Shown: in pieces, positions 32,318 through 41,684 of the stretch | Position numbering within the stretch: position 1 is the stretch's first letter | Layout: each line of letters begins with the position of its first letter | Program-made: the position numbers and the translations under genes | The notes under the pieces: model-generated | Seen by the model: the letters and a program-made list of their open reading frames with translations, nothing else | The model's database searches: none | What the model was told of the DNA's origin: nothing | NCBI GenBank assembly: GCA_964350145.1 | Contig: CAYGJL010000013.1 | Span: forward strand, 3,591-67,590 | Reading direction: 5' to 3' | DNA length: 64,000 nt | DNA from: JACDCY01 sp964350145 | GTDB taxonomy: Bacteria > Gemmatimonadota > Gemmatimonadetes > Gemmatimonadales > Gemmatimonadaceae

Positions 32318-33562
32318 TTACCGCGGTTTCCACTTATCTCGGGCCACTTCTGGCACGAACGAATCCAGCCCTCTCGGCGGAAAATCCAACGTTTTTCCCC
32401 GAGCCGCACTCATATGCGCCGTCATCAGAATCCGCATGACCTCCACTCCGTCCTCGAACGTCAGCATCGGCTTTTCCCCGCGCAGAAACGCCCGGACGAA
32501 GTGGCGGTTCTCCGCCGAATAACCATAGGCAGCGGCTTCGTCGGCGACCACCGGCATCAACCCCATCTCCGCGTTCTGCTTCTCGACCAGGTCTTCTCCT
32601 GCCTTGCCACGCACTTCGCGGCTGAAGAACAGCTTGAGCCCGCTGTCCAGCGTGTTCCATGACATCGAATACTCGGGACCGAGCAGCTCCGCCGACAGGC
32701 GCAGCCCAGCGCCGACGAAGCTCCAGGACGTCGTGACTTCGCCGATCATCGTCTCGCCGGTTGCGGCTTCGTACTCGATCGTCGCGCGTGCAAAATCTTC
32801 CGCGGGACGCCGTCGGAAGTCCACATCTTTGCCCATGGTCGCGCGCAGACGCTTGGCGTACTGCGGCCGCGTCCACTTGAGTGAAGCCACATGACCAGTG
32901 ACGCGCACCGGACGAATAGACGAGCGAGGCGCGCCGGGCTTGGTGAGCAGATGGCGCACGACCTCGACCGAGTGGCACATCATGTCGTTCAGTACGCCGC
33001 CGCCCTGGAGCGACCCCTGCCAGAACCAGGGCATGTGCGGGCCGCTGTGCTCCTCCGCGGCGCGCGCGAGGTACGGCCGGCCGGCGAGCGCTGCGCCACG
33101 CGCCCAGATGAGATCGCGGCCACGAGTAATGTCCGGCGCGAACAACTGGTTCTCCAGGTAGCCCGTGTTGAGCCCGACGCTCGCGGCGAGCCTGGCGACT
33201 TTCTTCGCCTCGGCGACGTTGCGCGCGAGCGGCTTCTCGCACGCGAGCCCCCGCAGCTCGCCTTCGCCGCGCTTGATCGCGCGCACGATCTCCTCGACGT
33301 TCGCGACGCGCGCATGGTTCGGCCCGCACAGCCAGATCGCGTCCACTGCCGGATCGGCGACCATCTCCCGAATCGAGCGGAAAGCTTTCGCGTCGCCGAC
33401 CTCGAGAGAGCGCGCGTACGCCGCCGTGGCGCTCGCGTTCTTCCGATTGGGGCTCCACACGCCGACGACGTCGGCGTCGCGCACGGCCGCGAACGCCTGA
33501 ACGTGGAAGCGGGCGTTGAAGCCGCTTCCGACGATGCCTACGCCGAGCCGGCCACCGCTCAC
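32318..33562 (-). CDS. Gfo/Idh/MocA-family oxidoreductase
   Basis: The 414-residue protein has the Rossmann start LGVGIVGSGFNARFHVQAF, the conserved GLACEKPLARNVAEAKK (EKP motif with the catalytic lysine), and a C-terminal beta-sheet domain with GGGVLNDMMCHSVEVVRHLL, in which D and H fit the family active site. Such enzymes oxidise or reduce sugar hydroxyls, often at C3. The start is GTG, overlapping the previous stop (GTGA). It forms a tight operon with the gluconate-2-dehydrogenase-like subunit and the GMC oxidoreductase. Confidence 0.85.
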   Translation of the reverse strand: MSGGRLGVGIVGSGFNARFHVQAFAAVRDADVVGVWSPNRKNASATAAYARSLEVGDAKAFRSIREMVADPAVDAIWLCGPNHARVANVEEIVRAIKRGEGELRGLACEKPLARNVAEAKKVARLAASVGLNTGYLENQLFAPDITRGRDLIWARGAALAGRPYLARAAEEHSGPHMPWFWQGSLQGGGVLNDMMCHSVEVVRHLLTKPGAPRSSIRPVRVTGHVASLKWTRPQYAKRLRATMGKDVDFRRRPAEDFARATIEYEAATGETMIGEVTTSWSFVGAGLRLSAELLGPEYSMSWNTLDSGLKLFFSREVRGKAGEDLVEKQNAEMGLMPVVADEAAAYGYSAENRHFVRAFLRGEKPMLTFEDGVEVMRILMTAHMSAARGKTLDFPPRGLDSFVPEVARDKWKPR

Positions 33563-34182
33563 TGGACCGGGATGCGCGTGTTCATGAGATCCTGCGACAC
33601 GCCGAGCTTCGCCATCGCCTCGGCGGAGCAGCCCTGCCAGTTCGGGTTGAACACGTTGCCGATGTAGCGCACATCCTGCCAGCCCATCGCGCTGGAGAAG
33701 AACCCACCCGCGGTGAGATCGCGGAAGCGGGTGAAGAACGCCACGCCGTGACTGTGCTCCGGCTTCGCGCGCGCGGGCCAGGCGATGTCGTTGAGCACGG
33801 CTCGCCGCTGCTCGTCGGTGCAGCGCACGAAGGTCGCGGCGAACCGCTCGCGGCACTCGAAGTCGAGCCAACCGAGCCCGCCGCGCATGGCGACTTTGCT
33901 GGACTCGGACGCGTCCTTGTCGGAGAACAGAAAGTCCATGTACTCGGGGACTTTCGCCTCGGTAGCGCTGCCGGACCGCTCGTCGCGCGGGATGATGTAG
34001 TCCACCAGCATCCGCACGGTCTCCCATTCACTGCTGGTGAAGAACGTGGGAGCGTAGCTGCTCTCGTCGGTTGCGAACGCGCGGGCCGCGCGCTCGAGCT
34101 GCGGCGGCGTGAGCTCCCACGCAAGAGCGAAGGGGAGCGCCGCCATCGCCTTGACCGCGTCGCGGCGGGTCACGTCGGTCAT
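33559..34182 (-). CDS. Gluconate 2-dehydrogenase subunit 3-like protein
   Basis: The 207-residue protein has a twin-arginine-like start (TRRDAVKAMAALPFALAW) and the subunit 3 core: FFTSSEWETVRMLVDYIIPRDERSGSATEAKVPEYMDFL, then GLGWLDFECRERF and the end YIGNVFNPNWQGCSAEAMAKLG. These small subunits carry the flavoprotein across the membrane by the Tat route and serve as its partner. The large GMC subunit starts upstream and overlaps by 4 bases (ATGA), exactly as in FAD-dependent glucose 3-dehydrogenase operons. Confidence 0.85.
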   Translation of the reverse strand: MTDVTRRDAVKAMAALPFALAWELTPPQLERAARAFATDESSYAPTFFTSSEWETVRMLVDYIIPRDERSGSATEAKVPEYMDFLFSDKDASESSKVAMRGGLGWLDFECRERFAATFVRCTDEQRRAVLNDIAWPARAKPEHSHGVAFFTRFRDLTAGGFFSSAMGWQDVRYIGNVFNPNWQGCSAEAMAKLGVSQDLMNTRIPVQ

Positions 34183-35864
34183 AGCACCCTCGCTTTGATC
34201 TGATCGCGGATGTAGTCCGAAGTGCGCCATGCCAGCGCCATGATCGTCCAGGTGGGGTTCTTGTCGGCTTGCGACACGAACGGGCCGCCGTCGGCTACGA
34301 AGAGGTTCCTGCAGTCGTGCGCCTGGCAGTTCGAGTTTAGCACCGAAGTCTTCGGGTCGTGGCCCATGCGCGTTCCGCCCAGCTCGTGAATGATCTGCCC
34401 GCCAGTCGCGATGTTGTAATCCTGCTCCTTCGTCGGCATCGGCGAGAACACCTGCCCGCCCATGTCCGCCACGAGCGCGCGGAAAGTCTCCTGCATGTGC
34501 CGCACCTGGTTGATCTCGTGCTCGCTCCACTTCCAGTGGAAGCGCAGCACCGGAATACCGAAACGATCCACGACGTTCGGGTCTATCTCGCAGTAGGAGT
34601 CGTCGTTCGGAATCATCTCGCCGCGGCCGGAGAAGCCGATAGTCGCGCCGTAGTACTTGCGATAATCGTCCTTGAGCTGCGTGCCGTAGCCGCCGCCGCC
34701 GGGATAGCGATGGATGCCGCCCATGAAGCCCGCGCCGGGCGCGCGAACCCCGCCCCATACCTCGATGTGGTAGCCGCGGGGAAAGTCGAGCTTGCTGTTG
34801 TCCAGCCACCACGGCATGTACACGTGCATCCCGCCCGCGCCGTCCTCGTTGTGCGTGACGTGGTTCTCCATCGCCGGTATGTAGCCCGCGACGTCGCTGC
34901 CGGTGGTGTCGGTGATGTACTTGCCGAGCGTGCCGCTGCCGTTGGCCAGACCCTGCGGGAACAGCGGCGACTTCGAGTTCAGCAGGATGCGCGCCGACTC
35001 GAGCGCGCTCGCGGCGAGCACGACTACGCGGCTGCGTGCCTGCAGCTCCTCGCCCGTGACCTTGTTGATGTACGACACGCCGGTCGCCATTCCGTTCGGC
35101 GCGGTGGTTACCTCCCGGACCATGGCGTTGGTGAGCAACGTCAGCTTGCCGGTGGCCAGCGCCGGCGCGATGAAGACGTCGGGGCTTGAAAAATTCGACT
35201 TCGTGGTGCACCCGCGGTTGCACTGCCCGCAGTAGTGGCATGCGGGCCGCCCGTTGAGTGGCTGCGTGATGACGGAGCGGCGTGCGGGGATGCAGGTAAT
35301 GTTCAGGTTGTCGCACGATTTCTTGACCAGCAGCTCGTAGCAGCGGGGCGCCGGCGGCGGATGAAAGATCCCGTCCGGCTCATTGGGAATTTCTTCGCGG
35401 CTGCCGTAGATGCCGACGATCCTGTCCACATCGTCGAAGTACGGGGCGACGTCGTCGTACGAGATCGGCCAGTCGTCGCCGAGCCCGTCGAGCGTCTTGC
35501 GGCGGAAATCGTCTGGCCCGAAGCGGAGGGAGATGCGCCCCCAGTGGTTGGTGCGGCCGCCGAGCATGCGCGCGCGCCACCAAAGGAAGCGGGAGCCGGG
35601 AGCAGTGGTGTACGGCTCGCCTTCTATCTCCCAGCCGCCGTCGCAGGCGTCGAACTCGCCGAAGGGGCGGAGCCGGGTCGCGGCGCCGCGGCGGGGCGAG
35701 GCGTACGCGGGGACCAGCATCGGCGAATCCTTCGACGCGTACCAGGGGCCGCCCGCCTCGAGCAACAGCACGTTGGCGCCGGCTTTCGTCAACGCGTAGG
35801 CCGCCATCCCTCCGCCCGCGCCGGATCCGACTATCACCACGTCGTAGGTCGTGTTCTGAGTCAT
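34179..35864 (-). CDS. GMC oxidoreductase with Fe-S cysteine motif (glucose-3-dehydrogenase type)
   Basis: The 561-residue flavoprotein begins with the FAD motif VVIVGSGAGGGMAAYAL and ends with the GMC active site: IIHELGGTRMGHDP and NPTWTIMALAWRTSDYI with the His/Asn pair. A CHYCGQCNRGC motif near residue 215 corresponds to the Fe-S cluster of bacterial FAD glucose and glucose-3-dehydrogenases. With the small subunit it should oxidise sugars or glycosides, possibly at C3, and pass electrons to a cytochrome. It lacks its own signal and depends on the Tat-type partner. Confidence 0.9.
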   Translation of the reverse strand: MTQNTTYDVVIVGSGAGGGMAAYALTKAGANVLLLEAGGPWYASKDSPMLVPAYASPRRGAATRLRPFGEFDACDGGWEIEGEPYTTAPGSRFLWWRARMLGGRTNHWGRISLRFGPDDFRRKTLDGLGDDWPISYDDVAPYFDDVDRIVGIYGSREEIPNEPDGIFHPPPAPRCYELLVKKSCDNLNITCIPARRSVITQPLNGRPACHYCGQCNRGCTTKSNFSSPDVFIAPALATGKLTLLTNAMVREVTTAPNGMATGVSYINKVTGEELQARSRVVVLAASALESARILLNSKSPLFPQGLANGSGTLGKYITDTTGSDVAGYIPAMENHVTHNEDGAGGMHVYMPWWLDNSKLDFPRGYHIEVWGGVRAPGAGFMGGIHRYPGGGGYGTQLKDDYRKYYGATIGFSGRGEMIPNDDSYCEIDPNVVDRFGIPVLRFHWKWSEHEINQVRHMQETFRALVADMGGQVFSPMPTKEQDYNIATGGQIIHELGGTRMGHDPKTSVLNSNCQAHDCRNLFVADGGPFVSQADKNPTWTIMALAWRTSDYIRDQIKARVL

Positions 35865-35892
35865 CTCCCGGCTTGGTTTCGGGTTGTCAGTT

Positions 35893-36029
35893 CGGGGAGG
35901 CGCTGGGCTGGCCGGGTCGCACTGCCGGGGATTCCTCGCGTGGCGGCTACGCGCGCAAACTACGCGCGCTAAGACGCCGCCTGCGAGGAACCCCGCGGCG
36001 AGTGCGACCGGCCGCCCGGCGCCTCCCCG
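35893..36029. repeat. Large imperfect foldback with a conserved loop (family G)
   Basis: Arms of about 47 bases (35893-35939 and 35983-36029) pair with several mismatches. The 43-base loop (about 35940-35982) includes CGCGCAAACTACGCGCGCT. Nearly the same loop sequence recurs at 63961-64000, although the arms differ. Unlike the other families I see no clear 7-base phase. It lies between the GMC and epimerase genes, which run in the same direction. Confidence 0.75.
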
Positions 36030-36085
36030 TCAGAAATTACGAACGGCGCCGGGGGATGACTAGAACCGACCGACGCCTGGTATCG

Positions 36086-36925
36086 TCAGATTCGGAGCGA
36101 GCGGAGATGGATCAGGCTCGTTCGCGCGCTTACAAGCGCGTCGGCGGGATCGTCGTGCTCGACGAAGAAATGGCGGGCGCCGGCTTCGCGCGCGGCGGGA
36201 ATGATGCGTTGCCAGTTGATCGCGCCCGCGCCCACGTCCGCCATGTGCCCGTCGGCGGTCCGGTCTTTCAAGTGCAGGGAGCTGTAGCGCCCGGGATGCC
36301 GGGCGAGATACGCCATGGGATCCTGACCTGCGTCCACCAGCCAGTACACATCCATCTGCAGCGTCACGTAGCGCGGGTCGGTCTCGGCCAGCAGCACGTC
36401 GTACAAAAAGGCGCTACCCGCTGTCGTGAAATCGTAGGTGTAATTGTGGTAGCCGAAGCGGACGCCGGAGGCCAGCGCTGCCTCACCCGCGCGATTGAAG
36501 CGCGCGGCGAGTCGCTTGTAGCCGTCGGGCGTGCGGTGCGCGTCCGGCACCCACGCAAAGATTAGATAGTCGTGCCCCATCGCGGCCGCATTCGCGACTG
36601 TTCGAGCCCAATCGCCCTCGAGCTCCGGCATGCCGATGTGCGCCGACGGCGCCGACAGGCCCGCGGCTCGCAGAGCCGAGCGCGCGGCGGCGGGCGAGTT
36701 GTCGTGGTAACCGGCAAACTCCACCTCGTCGTAGCCGATGGCGGCGACGCGCGCTAGCGTGCCGGAAAAGTCCCGCGCCAGCTCCCGCCGCGCGGTGTAA
36801 AGCTGGAAGCCGAATCGTGCCCTCATCGGCGCGGCCTCGACCACCGACGGCCGCAGCGCGGTAGCGGCACCGGCCGAAAGCAGCGCGCTGACGAATGCCC
36901 GCCGGCCGATCGCGACGCCCATCAC
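36086..36925 (-). CDS. Sugar phosphate isomerase/epimerase-like TIM-barrel protein, exported by Tat
   Basis: The 279-residue protein has a Tat signal (GRRAFVSALLSAGAATAL) followed by an AP-endonuclease-2/xylose-isomerase-like TIM barrel: FGFQLYTARREL, GYDEVEFAG, VRFGYHNYTYDF, VTLQMDVYWLVDAG, YSSLHLKDR, HFFVEHDD. Metal ligands (E, D, H, E) are placed as in 3-keto-glycoside epimerase/isomerase-like proteins. Such proteins are frequent companions of DUF1080 and GMC oxidoreductases and may act on the 3-keto sugar. The second ATG codon is equally possible as the start. Confidence 0.8.
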   Translation of the reverse strand: MMGVAIGRRAFVSALLSAGAATALRPSVVEAAPMRARFGFQLYTARRELARDFSGTLARVAAIGYDEVEFAGYHDNSPAAARSALRAAGLSAPSAHIGMPELEGDWARTVANAAAMGHDYLIFAWVPDAHRTPDGYKRLAARFNRAGEAALASGVRFGYHNYTYDFTTAGSAFLYDVLLAETDPRYVTLQMDVYWLVDAGQDPMAYLARHPGRYSSLHLKDRTADGHMADVGAGAINWQRIIPAAREAGARHFFVEHDDPADALVSARTSLIHLRSLRI

Positions 36926-37250
36926 TGGCGTGGGCCGATGCGGCGATTATGTTGCGCGCCCCCGCACCGGAGCGCGTGGTAACATTGGTACAATCTCATC
37001 GTGTGAAACCGGCTGATTCCTCGCCCCGATGGCCTCTACGGTCGCCGTGCGCCGATGCGGGGAAAGTGCCATGCGAATACGGTCGCATTTCGAATGTAAA
37101 ACCGCTACACTGGTATGTATCGGACCGCGCCCACGTCGGGCTCGCCGGCCGCGCATTCAGTGTCGACATCGGACGAGGTACCATTGGTCACCTTTGCCGT
37201 CCTCCTGGGTGGTTCCCCAAGCGCTCCGTACCGGCGCGTAGGAGTTGACG
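36926..37250. other. Intergenic stretch without recognisable gene
   Basis: These 325 bases separate divergent genes (epimerase and Crp-like regulator) and should hold both promoters. The only structure I see is a short 6-bp hairpin (ATGCGA with TCGCAT, about 37070-37087). Short open frames here show no family pattern. Confidence 0.6.
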
Positions 37251-38033
37251 ATGTATACCCGTCTGAAGCTGGACCGTTCAGAAGCCGCGCTCGAGAGAAA
37301 CTCGCTGCTGCGCGCGCTGTCGCCGGAAGATTACGCTAAGGTAATGGAGCACGCCACAACCGTGCCGCTGCGCCAGCGGCAGGACCTCGTCGAGGCCGGC
37401 GAGCCGATGCGATACGCGTGGTTCCCGCAGCGCGGAATGCTGTCCAGCATCAACGACATGAGCGACGGGAAGACGAGCATCGAGGTAGGCGTGATCGGGC
37501 GCGAAGGGCTCGCCGGCCTGGCCCTCTTTCACGGGAGCGAGACTCAGCCCCTGCGGATCCTGGTGCAGGTGGCCGGCGAGGCGAAGCGCATCCCGGCGGA
37601 CGCCTTCAAGGCGGTCATCCGGCATGCCCCGACGCTCAGGGACGTCCTCCACCGCTACACGCTCGCGGTGCTGAACCAGGCCGGGCAGCAGGTCGCCTGC
37701 AACCGGCTGCATTCCCTGGAGCAGCGCTGCGCGAAGTGGCTGCTCACGACGCACGATCACCTGGACGCGCAGGAGCTGCCGCTCACCCAGGAGTTTCTCG
37801 CGATCATGCTGGGAGTGAGGCGCCCCGGTGTCACTGTGGCGGCTCAATCGCTCCAGACCGCCGGCCTGATCACGTACCGGCGGGGCCGTATCACGATCAC
37901 CGACCGATTCGGGCTCGAGCAGATTGCGTGCGAGTGCTACGGTCGAATTCGCGACGATTTCGAGGAGCTGCTCGGCGATTTCATGATCCCGCGGGCCACG
38001 GCTTCGGACGCGGGGTCGTTACACGTCGCTTGA
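37251..38033 (+). CDS. Crp/Fnr-family transcriptional regulator
   Basis: The 260-residue protein has a cyclic-nucleotide-binding-like beta-roll (LLRALSPEDYAKVMEHATTVPLR, VGVIGREGLAGLALFHG) and a C-terminal winged helix (EQRCAKWLLTTHD, LPLTQEFLAIMLGVRRPGVTVAAQSLQ). The beta-roll lacks the usual cAMP phosphate-binding RSAxV motif, so the signal is unknown. Related proteins in soil bacteria respond to stress or light. ATG at 37251, with GGAG 7 bases upstream, is preferred to a TTG at 37245. Confidence 0.85.
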   Translation: MYTRLKLDRSEAALERNSLLRALSPEDYAKVMEHATTVPLRQRQDLVEAGEPMRYAWFPQRGMLSSINDMSDGKTSIEVGVIGREGLAGLALFHGSETQPLRILVQVAGEAKRIPADAFKAVIRHAPTLRDVLHRYTLAVLNQAGQQVACNRLHSLEQRCAKWLLTTHDHLDAQELPLTQEFLAIMLGVRRPGVTVAAQSLQTAGLITYRRGRITITDRFGLEQIACECYGRIRDDFEELLGDFMIPRATASDAGSLHVA

Positions 38034-38216
38034 TCGAGAGTGGGTGCGGCCGGAAATTGTGGCCCGCTACGGTGGTTGACAAGCGAAGAGGAGCTGCCCC
38101 GAGCGGCGGTTTTCTCGTTCTTGCGGATTCGGTTTTTTATTGCTATGTCTGGGTCGTCACAATCATTCGTTTGAAGCTCTCGCGCGCGGAGAGATTAGGC
38201 GGCAGGGACGATAGCC

Positions 38217-38567
38217 ATGGCAGACGTCCGGAACGATGGGATCAGCGGCGATGGAGCCGGCACCGTACATGACTGCGATGGTGCGTTCGATGCGCTCCGT
38301 TCCGCACTGCTGGACGTGGTCGACGGGAGGAGCAGCTACACGGAGCTGCGCGCGCCCGTCCGGCGGTTGTGCATTTTTGCCCACAGCGAGGATGTGAGCG
38401 CCGAGCAGCTGCTCGTCCGGTTCAAGGAGCTCTGGGCGAGCCTCCCGCCGCTTGCCGGCCTTCCGCGCGGGCGGCAGCGCAACGATCTCATGGCTCGCGT
38501 GGCCACGATGTGCATTGAGGAGTATTACGGGCCGCCGACTGAGGGGCGAAGACAAACTACCACATAG
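38217..38567 (+). CDS. Conserved small protein of unknown function
   Basis: The 116-residue product is mainly helical (FDALRSALLDVVDG, AEQLLVRFKELWASLP, NDLMARVATMCIEEYYG) with no signal peptide or membrane helix. I do not recognise the family. Its position 183 bases after a Crp-like regulator on the same strand suggests a shared function. The last residues (RRQTTT) and the TAG stop are encoded by the left end box of the family A foldback, so the original C-terminus has been replaced. Confidence 0.55.
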   Translation: MADVRNDGISGDGAGTVHDCDGAFDALRSALLDVVDGRSSYTELRAPVRRLCIFAHSEDVSAEQLLVRFKELWASLPPLAGLPRGRQRNDLMARVATMCIEEYYGPPTEGRRQTTT

Positions 38568-38686
38568 AACGGATAAGCTGCGAGCGGCCAGCTGGAAGCT
38601 TCCAGCTGCGAGCGAAGACAGGGACGCTCGTAGCTGACAGCTACCAGCTGGCCGCTCGCCGCTTATCCGTTCTAAGTGGCAGTTGT
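38557..38686. repeat. Family A heptad foldback that supplies a stop codon
   Basis: This is one of the cleanest copies: 7-base words run in perfect register from AACTACC ACATAGA to AAGTGGC AGTT. The TAG inside the left box is the stop codon of the upstream hypothetical gene, and the right end lies 2 bases before the stop of the convergent UPF0182 gene. The loop words are ACAGGGA CGCTCGT. Confidence 0.9.
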
Positions 38687-38688
38687 TC

Positions 38689-41645
38689 TCACTGCCTCAT
38701 CAACCGCAGCACCTCGCCCAAGCGGCGAATCTCCTCCCCGTACGTCGCCCAATCGCCCGACCGCTGCGCGGCGAGCGCGCGGTCGTAGTGCTGCTGCGCC
38801 CGCTGCGTCAGCGTAGCGGCGGCGCCTGAAACCGGAGCGGGGGCGGCCGGAGTCGAAGCGGGCGGAGCTCCCGAGATCGGCGCGGCCGCGCCGGAGACGT
38901 CGCGACCCGCTCGCGCGGCGCGCGCGTCGCCCTCCGCGCCGAACAGCCGCGCGAGCCCCTGGTCCAGAGTCTCCTCCATCACAACGTGGTTCTGGTACGC
39001 GACGATCACGCGCTTCATCTCCGGGATCGTGCCGCCGCGGGCGCGCGTGTACAGCGGCTGTACGTAGATGAGGGATTCCTCGATCGGTATCACGAGCAGC
39101 TCTCCCTTGATCACCTCCGAGCCGCTCTGATCCCACAGCGTCACCTGCCGCGAGATCTCGGTGTCCTGGTTGATGCGGTTCATGATCTGCCGCGGCCCGA
39201 ACACCAGCGACTGCTTCGGGAACCGGTACACCAGCAGCTCGCCGTACCGTTCGCCGTCGTTCCGCGCGACCATCCACGACGCGAGGTTGTCCTTTCCGCG
39301 GGGCGTGAACGGGCTCATGTAGATGTACTCGGCAGCCTGCTCCTCGGGCAGCCGCATGATTACGTGCCGCATGAACGGGTTCGCGCGCTCCGCGGTCTCA
39401 ACGCGCGGCATCTGCCACTGGTCCTCGCGGTGGTAGAACGTGTGCGCGTCCACCATGTGATAGGTCGTGTACATCGCCGTCTGCGCGTCGAAGAGGTCCG
39501 TCGGGTAGCGGATGTGCCGCCGCAGGTCGTCGGGCATCGCCGACAGTGGCTGGAAGATCCCGCGGAAGATGCGGCTGAACGTCCGGATCAGCGGGTCGGC
39601 TGGATCGGCCACGTACGCGGTGATCTTTCCGTCGAACGCGTCCACTACAACCTTGACGCTGTTGCGCATGTAGTTCACGCCGTCGGAGCGCGGCTGCGAG
39701 TACGGGTAATGGCTGCTGGCGGTGTACGCGTCCACGAACCACTTGAGCTCGCCCGAATCGCTCACGACGAGGTACGGATCGCCGTCGAAGGCGAGGAAGG
39801 GAAGCGCCTTGCGCACGCGCGTTGGGATGTCGCGGTCGTACATGACGCGGCTGCTCGACGTGACGTCGTTCGACAGCAGCAGCTTGAGCGACTGGAAGTG
39901 CCAGGCGAACAGCAGCTTCTTCGGGAAGGATGAAATCGGGACGCCGCCGGTACCCTTGTAGCTGGTGAAGATGTTCTCGTCGCCCGAGGGGTAGTCGAAC
40001 TCAGGCTGACCCGTGTTGACGAAGACGTAGCTGTCGGTCAGCTCGCCGAAGTAGATCTGCGGGCGGGTGACCTTCAGCGAGATTCCCGATGCGGGCGGCA
40101 GATCCTTGATGAACAGCACCGGCAGGCCTTCCTGGGTGACCTGATTCACCGGGGCCATCGTGAGGCCCATCCCGTGCGTGAACGTCAGCCGCTCGTTGAT
40201 GAACGTCTTCGTCGGGAGCGAGCGCGTGTTCAGCTCTCTCGCCGACAGGTGGACCTGGCGGTAGCGGCCGTCGATCATGTACCGGTCGTCGTCCACGTTT
40301 ATGAAGTCGTAGTACGTCCTGATCTCCTGCAGCGACCCGAACGTCTGGCTGAGCAGTTCGCGCTCCCAGAGCCGCACGTTCTCGATCGTCCCGGGATTGG
40401 CGGTGATGTCCGCCATGCTCAGCCGGTCCTCCCCGCTGAGGTCGCGTGTCACCACCTTGTCCAGGCCCCACGCCTCGCGCGTGGCCTTGATGTGATGCCC
40501 GAGGTACGCGGTCTCGCGATTGAGCTCGTTGGGCGCCACCAGCAGCTTCTGCATCGCGAACGGGAAGACTCCGCGCCCCACGATGGCGACCGCCAGATAC
40601 AACGCGATCGCGACCGTGCCAAACCAGACCAGCTTGCCGCGTACGACTCCCCAGATGACCAGCGCGGCTGAGACCAGCGCGACAATCGCCGAGGCGTTGA
40701 GCGCGGGCAGAGTCGCGTGCGTGTCGGTGTAGCTGGCCCCGAACAGCGGCCCGGTCGTCGAGTAGAGCAGTCCCGGTACGCGAACCGCCCAGAGGCGAAT
40801 CGCGATCAGCACGAACAAAAAGGCGAGCAGTCCGCCGAGGTGGAACGCGGCGTTACGCTCGACCGAGGTGCGCCGCGGAGGCAGGATGAGATCTCCGCGG
40901 ACCCAGTACATCGCCGTCGTCACCAGCAACGAAAGGACGGTCAGCGACACCAGCACGTTGAGCGCCGCGGCGGCCAGCGGCAGGGTGAAGAGGTAGTACC
41001 CGATGTCACGGCCGAAGATCGGATCGACTGATCCGACCGCGACGCCGTTCACTCCCTGCATCACCGTGAGCCAGAAGGCGGAGAGCGAGATGCCGAACAG
41101 AAAGGCGAGCACCGCGGCGAGCGGAAGCACCAGCTTCCCGACGATCGCGACCAGATCCACCGGCGGNNNNNNNNNNNNNNNNNNNNNNNNNNNNNNNNNN
41201 NNNNNNNNNNNNNNNNNNNNNNNNNNNNNNNNNNNNNNNNNNNNNNNNNNNNNNNNNNNNNNNNNNCCGCGGCGAGCGGAAGCACCAGCTTCCCGACGAT
41301 CGCGACCAGATCCACCGGCGGCCCGGTCGGGTTGGCGAGCAGGATCGGCTGCGTGACCGGCCCCCGCTGCGCCAGGCGCAGGTTGCCGTACAGGAACCCG
41401 AACGTGAGCAGGCCGCCTATTCCGAAGAGCGCGGCGCGAGCGTTGAGATCGGTCCAGAAGACGGTCTCGTATCCGAGCTCCCTGAACCAGAGCCAATCGG
41501 TGATCGCGCCCGACAGCCACGGGATGAGCCCGAAGAAGAGCACGATGAACAGCACGATCCATTTTCTGAATCGCCGCTTCGGGCGCGGCGGGAGCTGGCG
41601 GAAGGCGCCGAGGTCGATGGGTGGCTCGATCGGAGGGGTGGTCAT
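38689..41645 (-). CDS. UPF0182-family large membrane protein (interrupted by an artificial gap)
   Basis: The N-terminus (from ATG at 41645) has a cytoplasmic PPRPKRRFRKW stretch and seven membrane helices. A large extracytoplasmic domain follows (for example GLTMAPVNQVTQEGLPVLFIKDLPP, PEEQAAEYIYMSPFTPRGKDN, LVIPIEESLIYVQPLY) and then an Ala/Pro-rich linker with a helical tail. This is the UPF0182/COG1615 architecture; the function is unknown. Collapsing the 100 Ns and one 55-base duplicate removes 155 bases and restores one open frame of 934 codons, so the gene is intact in the organism. As written, the frame shifts at the gap. Confidence 0.85.
41167..41266. other. Assembly gap of 100 Ns with identical 55-base flanks
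   Basis: The 55 bases before the gap (41112-41166) equal the 55 bases after it (41267-41321). This is the pattern of two contigs that overlap by one k-mer but were joined with a standard 100-N spacer. No sequence is missing. Confidence 0.95.
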
Positions 41646-41684
41646 CGTCGGAAGGTAGCACTCGCCACGCTTGCTACGGAAGAA

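Noticed and set aside
38689..41661. Continuous 990-residue frame through the Ns
   Set aside because: The frame is open only because N codons are not stops. Its N-terminal part is in the wrong frame; collapsing the duplicate gives the correct protein from 41645.
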